A stretch of 64,000 bases of DNA from positions 141,469,426-141,533,425 of the forward strand of contig NC_089585.1 of the NCBI RefSeq assembly GCF_019320115.1. The letters run 5' to 3'. This DNA is from Miscanthus floridulus (taxonomy: Eukaryota > Streptophyta > Magnoliopsida > Poales > Poaceae). Within the stretch, counting starts at the first letter, position 1. Every line of letters begins with the position of its first letter. Positions 53,401 to 63,967 of the stretch are shown piece after piece. The notes under the pieces were generated by a model. That model was not told the DNA's origin. It saw only the letters and a program-made list of their open reading frames with translations, and did no database searches. A program made the position numbers and the translations under genes.

Positions 53401-54135
53401 CTATCCTGACTTAGGATTCCACTACGCACCGGTGCATCTGGAGGTCTCCGTTGCACATGTCCAAACCATCTCAACCGGTGTTGGACAAGCTTTTCTTCAA
53501 TTGGCGCTACCCCTAATCTCTCACGTATATCATCGTTCCGAACTCGATCCCTTCTTGTATGACCGCAAATCCAACGCAACATACGCATTTCCGCGACACT
53601 TAGCTGTTGAATATGTCGTCTTTTCGTAGGCTAACATTCTGCACCATACAACATAGCAGGTCTAATCACCGTCCTATAAAACTTGCCTTTTAGCTTCTGT
53701 GGTACCCTTTTGTCACATAGGACACCAGACGTTTGCCGCCACTTCATCCACACCAGACGTTTGCCGCCACTTCATCCACCCTGCTTTGATTCTATGGCTA
53801 ACATCTTCATCAATATCCCCGTCCCTCTGTAGCATTGATCCTAAATATCGAAAGGTATCCTTCCTAGGCACTACTTGACCTTCCAAACTAACAAAATCAA
53901 GGATGACAGGAAAGATTATAGGTTCAGATGACAAACTTGTTTAGACTTCAAATATGAGCAAGATCGCATCAGGAAATGTTACTGCTGGTTACCTCATCGA
54001 TGGAGCTATAATTGTCTGGTATAAATTTTGGCTGCCTTTTATCATGGTTTTTGTCCTTGGAATTCCCAGAGGAAACATGACCTTGATGCCAGTGCTTGTG
54101 ATGAGTTCTCTCACCCCACATTATAATAAAATGAT
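50478..54135 (-). CDS. RGLG: RGLG-type E3 ubiquitin ligase (copine/VWA plus RING)
   Basis: Eleven coding exons on the minus strand: 53993-54135 (ATG at 54121), 52748-52832, 52487-52627, 52271-52384, 51889-51986, 51739-51815, 51565-51670, 51178-51305, 50919-51063, 50778-50834, 50478-50561. Coding total 1164 nt, 387 aa, in phase throughout. Motifs in order: [12 protein letters not shown]; a MIDAS-like [99 protein letters not shown]. The RING is [20 protein letters not shown], then [13 protein letters not shown]. Family members make K63-linked ubiquitin chains in auxin and stress signalling. The usual Gly2 myristoylation site is not in the chosen start (MWGERTHH), so an upstream exon or alternative start may exist. 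Confidence 0.92.
53182..53920 (-). mobile_element. 5'-truncated RTE-type LINE in the RGLG intron
   Basis: The minus strand encodes the C-terminal region of a plant RTE reverse transcriptase: [40 protein letters not shown], then [40 protein letters not shown] and [14 protein letters not shown] followed by a stop. The 3' tail reads caactctagcctaccccaac, ttgtttgggacttaaaggct, then a (ttg)n run, typical of RTE 3' ends. A 27-bp segment (cagacgtttgccgccacttc...) is tandemly duplicated at about 53727-53779. It sits in the intron between the first two RGLG coding exons. Confidence 0.88.
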
Positions 54136-55807
54136 CTGCGGTAACATATAAGTTCCAAAGCATTATTAGGAAGTCACATTTAGTCGTTGAAGCAAAGAAG
54201 TCACAACAGCTGAGAAATATATCACATGTAGTTTTTAGAAATTATGCACAAGGAGAGAGAGAGAGGGAGAGGGCATATGGAGGGTATGTATTTTTTTAGT
54301 ACTAGCACAATACGTAGAACCAGGGAATTCCTTATCCCTTGCTGGGTTACATTCCATGGCTGAACCTTGTGATCTAAAGAGAACAGATCAATCTAATAAA
54401 TCAGATTAGATACTAGATTCTAATATACACCATGCACTATAGTTTTTCTTGCAGGAAACGATGGAGGGACTACACGAAAAGTAGTACGCTAATAGAATCT
54501 GCGCACAAGATTGTTCCATCTGATGGAATTGTGATTTGTCAGACATAAGCTAGCAGCTACCGATGTGTATCCTTAAAAAATGAAACGAGCCTGATGGATC
54601 AAATATCTTAACAGAATTTACTAGTTAGTTGCGATGAAGCAATATGGTGAACCAAGCACAAAACGGAATCAAACTAACATAAAATTCGGTCAGCCTAGTA
54701 ACAGCTGCGAGTTAACCACACAAGTTCGACAAAGCAAGATATATGAACTTGATAACCACAAAATCGAGTCATTAAGCTAAAGGAAGACTCTTAAAGTTCC
54801 TTAAGCCTAGTAATAGATGCAAGCCAACTGCACGTGAAGGTCAATTGCGTGCTTTGCAGTTGTCGTCAAGAAAGCCTAAAATTAAGCAAAGCATAAACAG
54901 AGGGCGACGCATAATGTAGCTCCTCAAGAACCATTCCCATTTTGGGGTGGAAAATAAGCACCCACAGTAGAGTAATTGCCGTCCCTAACCAGCTGCTACT
55001 AAGCTGAAGAACCGACTGGCCCCTAATCAGTTGCTTGGGAATTGGGAATTGGGAGTTGGGGCGGCCTTCTCCCCCAGACACCCATCATCGTCCCATCAAT
55101 CAAATCCTCAATCCACTAGTAGAGCCAAAAATCCCCACACTTAAACGACATATCCTAGTTATTATAACAATAAAAATAATATAATACTTCAAGGTCGATT
55201 CGGCTTCTTGTTAGTACCACCGTCGACGACGACGGGTGCTCGGCGCACAGACAAATCACAAGGCAGACAGAAATTGCAAAGCAAAAGATCATTGTTACCA
55301 GATAAAGCAGGTGAGGGTCTGGTGAGCGGACGTGGCGGCGGCCGGTCTGGTGAGCGGCGGCGGCGCGTGAAGGTACAGACCACGGGGCCACGGGCGCAAG
55401 AAGAGGAGAGCAGCAGAGTCAAGGGAGACGAAGGAAGGGAGACTGGGAAAGCGCCTCGCTGTGGTGGCTGTGGGCGCAGCTTCGAGGATGCTGCTACCAG
55501 GGGCGAGGCCAGCGGGAAGCAGCGGTTGTAGCGTGCAGCTGCAGCACGACGGCTGCGGAAGTTGGCCGTAGCGTGCGTGATTGAAGTGAAGACAACACAC
55601 AAGGCAAGCAACCCAAAAGGAGGGTCATCGTGCAGTCTCACATGGCATTATAGCAACCGATTTCGCTTTCGGTGAGACAGCCATCGTGCGTTGATAATCC
55701 CCCTGTGGATGTAATAGTTCTTTTTGCTAAAAAAAGGATAAATAAAATTCATAATCTAGGATACGGTCGTGGCGGCATCACGACAACTGGAGCGAGTGTC
55801 GAAGGCA
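54136..55807. other. 5' region of RGLG
   Basis: This interval probably holds one or more untranslated leader exons of RGLG and its promoter. A (ga)n microsatellite lies near 54251-54273. The GC-rich part at 55290-55560 has an open frame on the minus strand (55189-55641) that is not similar to a known protein and looks like leader sequence. No element ends are seen before 55808. Confidence 0.45.
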
Positions 55808-56308
55808 TAGTTATTGGGACCGGACCGGAGATCGAACCGGCGAGGCCGTCGGTTCACTGGTTCACTGATCCAACTGTTTTGAACTGATTGAACCGTCGGT
55901 TCAATTGTTTGGGACCGGACAAATCGAACCGGTCACAAATAGTTTGAACCGGTATATATATATAATTATATATGCTATAATTAATAATTGACGGGTGATA
56001 AACAACATAAATTTAATTGCACAACTATAAGGTTCATACATATGTATATATAGAATGATATGTTCATAATTCAAAACATCAAGTGCCTGATGACAATAAC
56101 ATAACTTTTGTCTTCATATATAGTTCATACTTCATACATCATAGAAATACAGAAAATATAGAATCACGGCTCACAGTCACGGAGTCACAAGAACACAACT
56201 TCGCAGGTTCTTTAATACAAAATATCAACTACGTGATAAATGATAACATACTGGCATGCTAAGAGTTCCAAACACACAACAGAACACATGGTAGATGGTA
56301 CTCAATCG

Positions 56309-59300
56309 AAATTCAGGGGATCCCATTCATCTTCAAGTGCATCATCACGTGGTCCACCAACATCAAGTGCGATACCATCGTAATCAAATAGATCTTCCTC
56401 TCTTTCTAGGTTCCGAATGTCCTGAATCTCGTCACTTTTTCCATGGCATCAGCCTCAACATCATCCAAGTCTAGCACCAATTCTGATTTTTTTATCAATA
56501 TAGATATGATGTTAAATGAGAAAAAATGCATGTATGTTGAACTGATTTCACAATTGACGAGAGACATTACCATCACTGCATTGTATACTTAGTGCGGACA
56601 GTTCACTACGAAAGGCGTTCAGCTCTTCCGAGTTAAGGCGAGGTGCATTGTCCTCTAAGATCCAAGCTTCATTTCCCTTTCCAATTTATTCCAAACTTAT
56701 TGGGTCATAATTTCTTGTACTGAATTTGGACCTAATGTTCAAAAAGTTCAAACAAGAAAACAATGAGGACTATTATCCAATTGACATTAATATTTGACAG
56801 TAACCAACAATCCTAAAGTGAGGTTGCTACCTACAGTTAATATTATTTTCAAGTTACAGAATAGACTAGCAGCTAGTTGTGCAAGTTTCAGCCCAATAGA
56901 CAATATCATTTTCAGGTTAAAGAACAGGCTAGCAGATAGCTGTGAATGAATGTAAGGAACTAGAGAAGGGGTATCTTTGACGCAGCCTCAGGTTACAATG
57001 AACATACACAATATCATTTAGCCTTTGATGATCTAATCTGTTTCTTTTTTTTTTTGAGTGCACATGCTCAAAGTAGCTCTAGCTCCTCTCACATCCAGAA
57101 GCACTACAAGTTTGGCTCAACACACGCAGGGCAAGCTTCTGTAAATTTGGTGCGCTGCAACCATAAGTTTGCCACCACTCATCTGTGTGACAAAACAGAA
57201 GTTAGTGATGCTGAAATAAACTGGAAAAGTAAAAACAGCAATCTAGAATTAGTAGTGAAGTTACCAGCAAGCATGCCCGAGCGATCATTTATAGCGGATG
57301 AACGCCCAAAATCACCTTCTCCATTCCTAAAAATCTTCATTTATTTTGTCAAAGCACTTCTAAGGGCAGCATCTTTGCCGGCATATCTCTCTATGACATC
57401 AAGAACTCCAGAAGTAGTAAACTTGTACTTCTCTCTTAGTTCAATATTGTACTGGTTATTAGGATTGAACCAAAAGCCAGCAGCATGGAGATTCTTATCA
57501 AAGTGCTTATCCCACCGTGCATCTATGTATTCCAAGAAAGGCTTTGCTAACTTTTTCTTTCGCTGAAATATCTTCACAATTTCTTCTCTTGCAGCATGGA
57601 ATGCTGCAAATAGATAGCCCATTGTAGGTCCGCTATTCTCAGCACCTGAACTAGTGGTTCTGATAATTGGCAAACAATAGCATAATTTTTTCCAGAACTT
57701 TTGGTATAGCACAGCTTTGGTGAACTTTTTGGCTTGTGGTTCCTTATAATATGCACAGGTTGTCCACTCATTGGAGATAACCATTGCATGCAGTTCAGCT
57801 TTGTGCTTATATATGCTTTACAAAGCAATAAAATTAGTAGCAAAACGAGTTTGGGCTGGGCGGAGAATCTCATGACCTTTAGTGAACTTCCTCATTAGAT
57901 ACAATGGGAAGCAATGGTTATAGAGATATTTTGTAATGCCTGATGCATGAGCTATAGTAGTCTTCACTAAATCCTCCTTACCAAAGTCAGACAATATCAA
58001 ATTCAAACAATGGGCAGCACAAGGGGACCAAGAAATGGATGGGAACTCATCTTCTAACCTTCTACCAGCAGCAACCATGTTTGAGGCATTATCAGTGACA
58101 AAATGAACCACATGCTCAGGCCCAACAAAATTTACTACATCTTTGAATAATTTAAACAAGAAATCTGCAGTTTCGGAGCTATCAGTGGCATCAATTGACT
58201 TGAGAAAAATAGTACCTTTGGGACAGTACACCAAGAAGTTGATGAGGGTCCTTCTCTTTCTGTCAGTCCACCCATCAGCCATAATAGTGCAACCAGTTTT
58301 CCTCTAAGTTCTGCGGAAACCATCAACAAAATTCCTAATTTCCGCAACACATTTTGCAAGCAATGGACCACGCAGTTGATTGAAGTTTGGCCTCTTGTAT
58401 CCAGAACCATATGCACACACAGCATCAATCATCGGCTGGAAAAAATGGAATTACTTGCATTAAATGAAATAGATGCATCAAGAAACCATGTTGTCATACA
58501 CAAATCTGTCTTCTCCTTGACTGCTTCTTCTTGAAAAACACTCTTAATTGTTGGTTGATCTCCTGGACCAGTTCTAGGCTTGAAGTACTTGCCACTAGGA
58601 GTAGCGACATGTCTTTTTTTCCTTTGTTTGTTGTAGGTGCAGCAGCAACATGCTGGGAAGGGGCTACAGGTGCATTAGTAACAGAGACTTCAACAACGTC
58701 ATCTTGTTCTCTAGGTTCTGGCCCATATGCATTCCCTTCCTCATAGTCCTGATGTGCCTTCTTTTTCTTTTCTTTCCAATCTTCAATGTTTTGAAACATT
58801 GCATGCTCAACCTCAGGATCCACCTTTTTACATGGCGCCACATTATCAGGGTATTTGGCTAAATGCTCCTTGAAACGATGGATCCCTTCTCCTGAAAATA
58901 CATCATTACAAAACATGCATTTGATCTTCTTTTTTCCTCCTTCAGTGAACTGTGTACAATATCCCCATGCTGGATCATATTTCCTTCTTGTCTTTACTTC
59001 TGCGGATGCCTCTTGAGTAGAAGGTGTTGAATTCCGGTTACTGTCAACCGGAGTTGGAGTGTCCGAAGAATCCACTGTGTGCAAAAGAAAATACATATCA
59101 GTACATGTATAACCTTACGTTTCTATGATATTAATCAGTGCATGTGGAAACCAATCTGATTATTGATTAATGTCATAGAAACGTAAGGTTATACATGCAC
59201 TATATCAGTGCATGTATAACCTTACGTTTCTATGACATTAATCAATAATCAGAGCCATATTTCTATTCTATCAGTCAATTAACAAAGCAATGCAGGCCAT

Positions 59301-59507
59301 ATATCTTACTGAATATCTCTAACAAATCTTACTTAATATATCTAAAAAATCTTACTAAATATATCTAAAAAATCTTATTGAAAGCATATAAAAAATCTCA
59401 CTAGACAAATACCAAATAAATGCAAGCCATATAGTGTCGTGGAGTGGAGGTGCCTTTCATCTAATAAATGCAGACAAATACTAGACAAGCTCACCATTAG
59501 CAGCCAT
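56309..59507 (-). pseudogene. hAT transposase with BED finger and DUF659, decayed
   Basis: Exon 1 is 13 nt (59495-59507, MAAN...), spliced to 59074 (VDSSDTPTPVDSN). The BED finger follows: DPAWGYCTQFTEGGKKKIKC, MFCNDVFSGEGIHRFKEHLA. A further exon from about 58440 gives PMIDAVCAYGSGYKRPNF and then the DUF659/transposase core: MADGWTDRKRRTLINFLVYC, HVVHFVTDNASNMVAAGRRL, SPCAAHCLNLIL, TRFATNFIAL. Later come GRSSAINDRSGMLA and, at 57057-57190, DEWWQTYGCSAPNLQKLALR, VLSQTCSASGCER; the C-terminus DEWDPLNFD ends near 56309. In-frame stops lie before RKTGCTIMADG, at 57827-57829 (Gln expected), near 57340, and after CERS. The element cannot make its own transposase. Confidence 0.85.
59104..59253. repeat. 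Three-copy alternating inverted/direct repeat in the hAT intron
   Basis: The 34-45 bp unit catgtataaccttacgtttc (continuing tatgatattaatcag) occurs forward at about 59105-59138, inverted at about 59157-59203, and forward again at about 59208-59253. Adjacent copies can pair into hairpins. It lies inside intron 1 of the hAT transposase gene. Confidence 0.85.
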
Positions 59508-60217
59508 GTCGTGGAGTGGAGGTGCTGTTTGGAAGCTGGAGATTGAAAAAGCAGAGCAGGAATCTGGATCCGCCCACCGCTCGTTGTCCTTGGCTCCTTG
59601 CCCGCCGCTGCAGGCGCAGTGCACTGCAGGATCTGCCCGCCGAGGCGGCTCCTTGCCTGTCGCTCACCGCGGCCCCTCCTTCCCACGGCGGCCCACCGAA
59701 TCCGCCCACCGTAGCACGCAGCAGCCCGCTGCGGCCCCTCGCCTGCTCTGCAGTCTGCACCACGCCCGCTATGGCTCCCCGCCTGCTCTGCACAGCTGCC
59801 CGTCGCCTGCTCTGCACCGCGCCTCGAGTGACCGAGCCCCCGGCTACGCGCGCGCCGCTGCCTGGAGGAGCCGAGCCGCCGCCGCCCAAAATGATCGCGA
59901 AAAGGATAAGAGTGAAATTGTTTCCCTCCCTCAGCCAGCAAACAACCCTAAAGGACTCATTTTTACCGATGTACATCAATGCCCCTAAGTAGATAAGGTT
60001 GTCCTGAGTGCACAGAGGGGTAACTTTGGAAAAAATAAAAAACCCACCGGTTCGTATGGAACCGCCCGGTTCACCGGTTTGATGAAAAACCGGCCGGTTT
60101 AACCGGTTTATAGCGGTCCGATTGCACAGACAGTCTTTGAACTGAACCGAACGGGTGTAGGCTCTGGTTCGGTCTTTTATCGGTCCGACCGCCGGTCCAG
60201 TCCGGTCCAAATAACTA

Positions 60218-60876
60218 GGGTTTAAGGATATCTTTACCTGGTCATTTGAGTGGCGATTGAGCCTTAGGATTAAATGTCAGGAGTATGGTCAGAATATTTT
60301 TAATCTTAAATTATGTGCCTTCAATCCTAAGCCGTGTGTCTCTCTCTTGGTGGGAATTTTTGCGATTTTTTTTTTCCTTGCGCGGATAGCTGCATGCCTG
60401 CATGAACTTTATTGGTGGGAATTTTTCCGATTTTTTTTTCCTTGTGGGGATAGCTGCGTGCCTGCATGGCGCTCGCTGCATGCCTGCATGAACTTTACTG
60501 ATGTGTGTTCTAGGTTCACGTGTTCTAGGGCTCGACGGACTCCGGCACGATCCTCCACCGGTACAGAGTCAGGCTCGACGACTCGACGGACTCCGCCGCG
60601 AGCTGCTCCAACGACTCGGCGGCGGCGGGAGCTCCGGCGCGAGCTCCGGCGTCTCGACGGACTCCGAATGCACGGACTCCGACGACTCGACGGACTCCGG
60701 CGCGATGAACTCCGGATGCGCGGCCCGGCGCAGTCTTTCTCCTCTCTGATGCACAAGCAAGCAAGCGCAGTCTCTCTCCTCTCGGATGCGCCGCGCGAGG
60801 AGACGCGAGTTAATGTCTAGGGGACTGGTTAGCGGCGGGACGGGAGGGATGGGGTAAAACCGTCCAAAACGCTGTG
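60218..60876. repeat. Repeat-rich interval: 64-bp tandem pair and GC-rich ctcgacggactccg array
   Basis: From about 60350 to 60480 a unit with tgggaatttttgcgattttt, ccttg..cggatagctgc and gcctgcatgaacttta is duplicated, with a further partial copy of its end. From about 60530 to 60720 the sequence is built from short repeats of gactcgacggactccg and ctccggcgcgagctcc. Several long frames on both strands result from this repetition and are not considered genes. Confidence 0.65.
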
Positions 60877-62273
60877 GTGTCAAGTTACCACTCATGTGTA
60901 AATTTTTAGTATTACGGGTCTGGTTTGAATGGTGTGCCGAGAGTACACGAGATTTATACTGGTTCGGACAGAAAGTCCCTACATCCAGTTCGTCGCTGCT
61001 ACTCGTGTTATTAGCACTGAAAGTTTATAGTAGGGGTTATAAACGGACGAGAGAGAAATGATCCCAAGTCTCTGGTGAAAGGAGTGAGTGGGTGCTGGGT
61101 GCTGAGAGCTCGATCGCTGCTCAGTTGTGCGTTCGTGTCGTGCTCTTGTGCCGATCTGGATCGGATCTCGATGGTCCAATCAGATTGAATTGGATTCTCT
61201 TCATGGGACGCCCTGCATTCTCTTTTATAGGTCAAGGAAAAACACGGGTTACAGCGGAGGAAAAGAGAAGAACGAGAGAGAAGAAGATCTTCAGGATCGC
61301 TGGGTCCTTCTTCTCTTTCGTGAGGGTCCTGGCAATATTATAGATGTCAACAGGGATAGCTTCACGTCGCGGCCCTGTCCGTCACTGACACCATGCATAG
61401 GCGCCTTCTGCCTAAAGATGGCAATGTGGCCCCGATACCCGATACCCGACGGGTATTTGATCCATTAGGGGACGGGGATGTGATCATATCTTTACCCACG
61501 GGCATCTAAATGGGCAAAAATCCATCCTCGATGGGTATAGCAGGTACATGAACGTTCTCTGTTTACCCGTCTCCGTTACCCGTTGGGGAACCCGACTATT
61601 TGAGCTGTCATGCGAGCATTAGGCCCAAAGAAGCTCAATATAGGTATTTTGGCCCAAATCTGAACAATCATATATATATAGTTTGTGTGTTCTAGGAACC
61701 CTAATTCAATTTTTCCTCACCATCTCCGCCAGCAGCACAAGCACGCCTGCCTCATGAGCGTTCGTGCCTTTAGTTTGGTCTCTCTGCCACCTTTGCTCGT
61801 CCTCCTCGCAACCTCGCTCCTTCTCCTCGGCATCTCCGAGACTCCGACACTTATACCCGGGTGAAGAAGAAACGTATCCGATTGCAAAGCTATGACCCCC
61901 AAGTGTCCTTATTTATCGGGTATGCAGTACCCATCGGGTATCTGTTACCCGACCAATGCCCGACGGGTACGGGGATGGACAAGAATCTATACCCGAGACA
62001 GTTAACGGGGACGGGGATGTGATGAATTCTCCGTAGTAGGGAAGAGAACGTTCCGGCGATACCCGATGGGTACATCCCCGTTGCCATCCCTGCTTCTGCC
62101 AGTCATGGCGTTCCATCTCGTCTCGGTGGACGTCGTGGTGAACTGACGCGCCTGTCTTGTTCGTATAAGGGTTAGACAGAACAGCACTGGCACGTCTGAC
62201 GCTGTTCTTAATGTGAACCCTCAGGTATGGCCCTATGGCCACGGGTTAAATCGAGACGTGATAGTCTCTTTTC
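60877..62273 (+). mobile_element. Copia-type LTR, interrupted by a hAT element
   Basis: The left part reads ctggtttgaatggtgtgccg, agatttatactggttcggac and ctacatccagttcgtcgctg, sequence common in grass LTRs. The right part resumes at 62101 and ends just before a primer-binding site TGGTATCAGAG (62274-62284), so the LTR is a 5' LTR on the plus strand. Without the insert it is about 0.7 kb. No gag-pol follows; sequence after the primer site is unrelated by 62334, so the element is truncated. The left boundary is uncertain. Confidence 0.65.
61413..62092. mobile_element. Non-autonomous hAT element, 680 bp, in a Copia LTR
   Basis: The 8-bp duplication CTTCTGCC at 61405-61412 and 62093-62100 is perfect. 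The ends TAAAGATGGCAATG and CAGGGATGGCAACG (reverse complement) match at 9-10 of 14 positions. The subterminal sequences repeat gatacccgacgggta and acccgatgggta many times. No transposase frame is present. Confidence 0.9.
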
Positions 62274-62333
62274 TGGTATCAGAGTTTTGACCTAGGCCCA
62301 TACGCTTGGACCTGGAGTGGTTGGCGGCGATAT

Positions 62334-62475
62334 GGGCCCCGTTCGGCTTACCTTATAATCCGCACTATTTAGCTTGTTTTTTTTTCAGCCGAAACAATGT
62401 TTTTCTTTCACAATAATTCAGTCAGAACAGTGTTTTCAGCCAATTCAGCCAAGTTTCAGCAAGTCGAATGGGGCC
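62334..62475. mobile_element. MITE with ccgttcggctt ends
   Basis: The left end gggccccgttcggcttacc is mirrored by gcaagtcgaatggggcc at the right. The interior (tttcagccgaaacaatgttt, cagaacagtgttttcagcc) is the common grass core. It is the same family as 63834-63967, in the opposite orientation. Confidence 0.75.
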
Positions 62476-63420
62476 ATGGGTCCCCGTCGGCAGGGCCGTC
62501 TCAATAATTTTGAGGGCCCTCGTGCAAGTAAGGCACAAAGGGCCCAACAATCTAATCTTTCAAAATGACGTTTCAAATACATAATAGTACTACTAATAAG
62601 AGATAACTTGCAGTATATATTTAGTTCAATAAAAAATGACATTACATCGAATTGAAGAAGCAAAAAGAACGGTAAAATAAATATTATGGTTACCTCAAAT
62701 GTAGTGTTCTAGTGCTTTTTAAAAGAACCGCCTTCGGGCATTTCTGTACCACCATCATTGCCATCAGCTTGTGCAATTATTGGTTGATCTTGTTCGTGCC
62801 TCTGATCTTGACGGACTTCGGCATTCATTGAACTTGGAAAAAAAACTTATGTATAGCACCTTTTTTTTTATTCTTTCTATTGATCTTCTAGTTTTCTCTG
62901 TTTCCTTGTTTGATAACGACAAATGTTTCTTTGGCGGCATCTATCATTTTCAAAAAATATAATTGAATTAGAATTTAGAAAATTAGATTCCTACAACTGA
63001 TAACTGAACTGGAACTGCAAATTTGCAACTGCAATCACTTACCGTTGGCCACAGAGTCACGGAGCGCCGAGTGTCAAACTGACAAACTGATTCAACAAAA
63101 CTGGAAAAAAAAACTGATCAGGGACAGGGAGACATACAGCCAGATAGGGAACGCCGGAGGGCGGAGGCAAGACCAGAACCCGCTGATCGTGCGCTCGCCT
63201 TGTTGCTGAGTGCTGACCTGAAGGGCTGAAGGACTGCAGCATGCCGACGAGGTCACCGTGCCCACCGCCGGCCACCCTCAATCCGCAGAGATTCCCGCGA
63301 AGCACGCCGTCACCGAAACCGCAAAGGAAGTCGCGACTCGTGATGGCGAATACGAAGGGTCGCTCGCGACCAGGGATACGATCATACGAAGCGGCACCAT
63401 CAAATGGACTGTATGAGCCT
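62476..63420. other. Non-coding, with one hAT-like end
   Basis: The sequence cagggccgtctcaataattt at 62490-62509, followed by tgagggccctcgtgc, resembles the terminal part of a hAT-like element, but no matching other end is seen. The open frame at 63057-63575 (minus) has no recognisable domain. No gene is supported. Confidence 0.4.
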
Positions 63421-63796
63421 GTATACCTGTAGTAATGAGGGATATACTCATGGGCCCCCAACGCCATGGGCCCCTGGCCGTCGCACTCCCTGCACCTGCC
63501 TATCAGACGGGCCTGCCCGTCGGGCGAGGCGAAGCCCGCGGCCCCGGGGTCGAACGAGGCGAAGCACAAACCCAAGGTCGGACGAGGCGGAGCCCGCGGC
63601 CTTAGGGTCAGGCGAGGCGAAACCGGCCCCCCAGAGGTCGGGCGAGGCGGAGCCCGCGCCTTCGAAGTCGGGTGAGGCGGAGCCCGCGCACCTGAGGGTC
63701 GGTTGGAGCTTAGTCGCGCTCTTGACTACTCGGATAAATCAATACTAATAACCATTAGCTCCTACTCTTCGGGTACTCTAGTATTAGTCCCCGACA
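63421..63796 (-). mobile_element. Gypsy-type LTR end with GC-rich minisatellite
   Basis: The segment ends tactctagtattagtccccgaca at 63796; its reverse complement starts TGTCGGGGAC, a normal LTR start. From about 63517 to 63700 it holds five to six copies of a unit of about 30 bp, cgggcgaggcggagcccgcg plus a variable tail. The other end is not recognised, so this is a truncated or solo LTR read on the minus strand. Confidence 0.6.
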
Positions 63797-63833
63797 CTAA
63801 GTGCCCCTGTTGTTTCCGCTTATTTCGGATAGT

Positions 63834-63967
63834 CCCGTTCGGCCTGCTGAAACTTGACTGAAATTGACTAAAAAATATTGTTCTGTCTGAAATGTTGTGA
63901 GAGAAAAAATACTATTCTGACTGAAGAAAAACCGAACAAACCGGATTTAAGGTAAGCCGAACGGGCC
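63834..63967. mobile_element. MITE with ccgttcggc ends, second copy
   Basis: The ends cccgttcggcctgctgaaac and ggtaagccgaacgggcc are inverted repeats. The interior (gttctgtctgaaatgttgtg, agagaaaaaatac) matches the reverse complement of the copy at 62334-62475. Confidence 0.75.

Larger units (their letters stand above)
55808..60217 (-). mobile_element. hAT transposon, 4.4 kb, with terminal inverted repeats
   Basis: The ends are tagttattgggaccggaccg at 55808 and, as reverse complement, tagttatttggaccggactg at 60217. Both subterminal regions are packed with ccggtt/aaccgg motifs (55860-55960 and 60040-60180). A transposase gene lies on the minus strand between them. Flanking 8-mers (cgaaggca and gggtttaa) do not match, so no target duplication supports a clean insertion. 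Confidence 0.85.

Noticed and set aside
55189..55641. 150-aa minus-strand frame upstream of RGLG
   Set aside because: Ser/Pro/Arg-rich, no domain, no splice link to the RGLG exons; more likely leader or promoter sequence.
63057..63575. 172-aa minus-strand frame near the window end
   Set aside because: It crosses from unique sequence into an LTR minisatellite and shows no recognisable motif.
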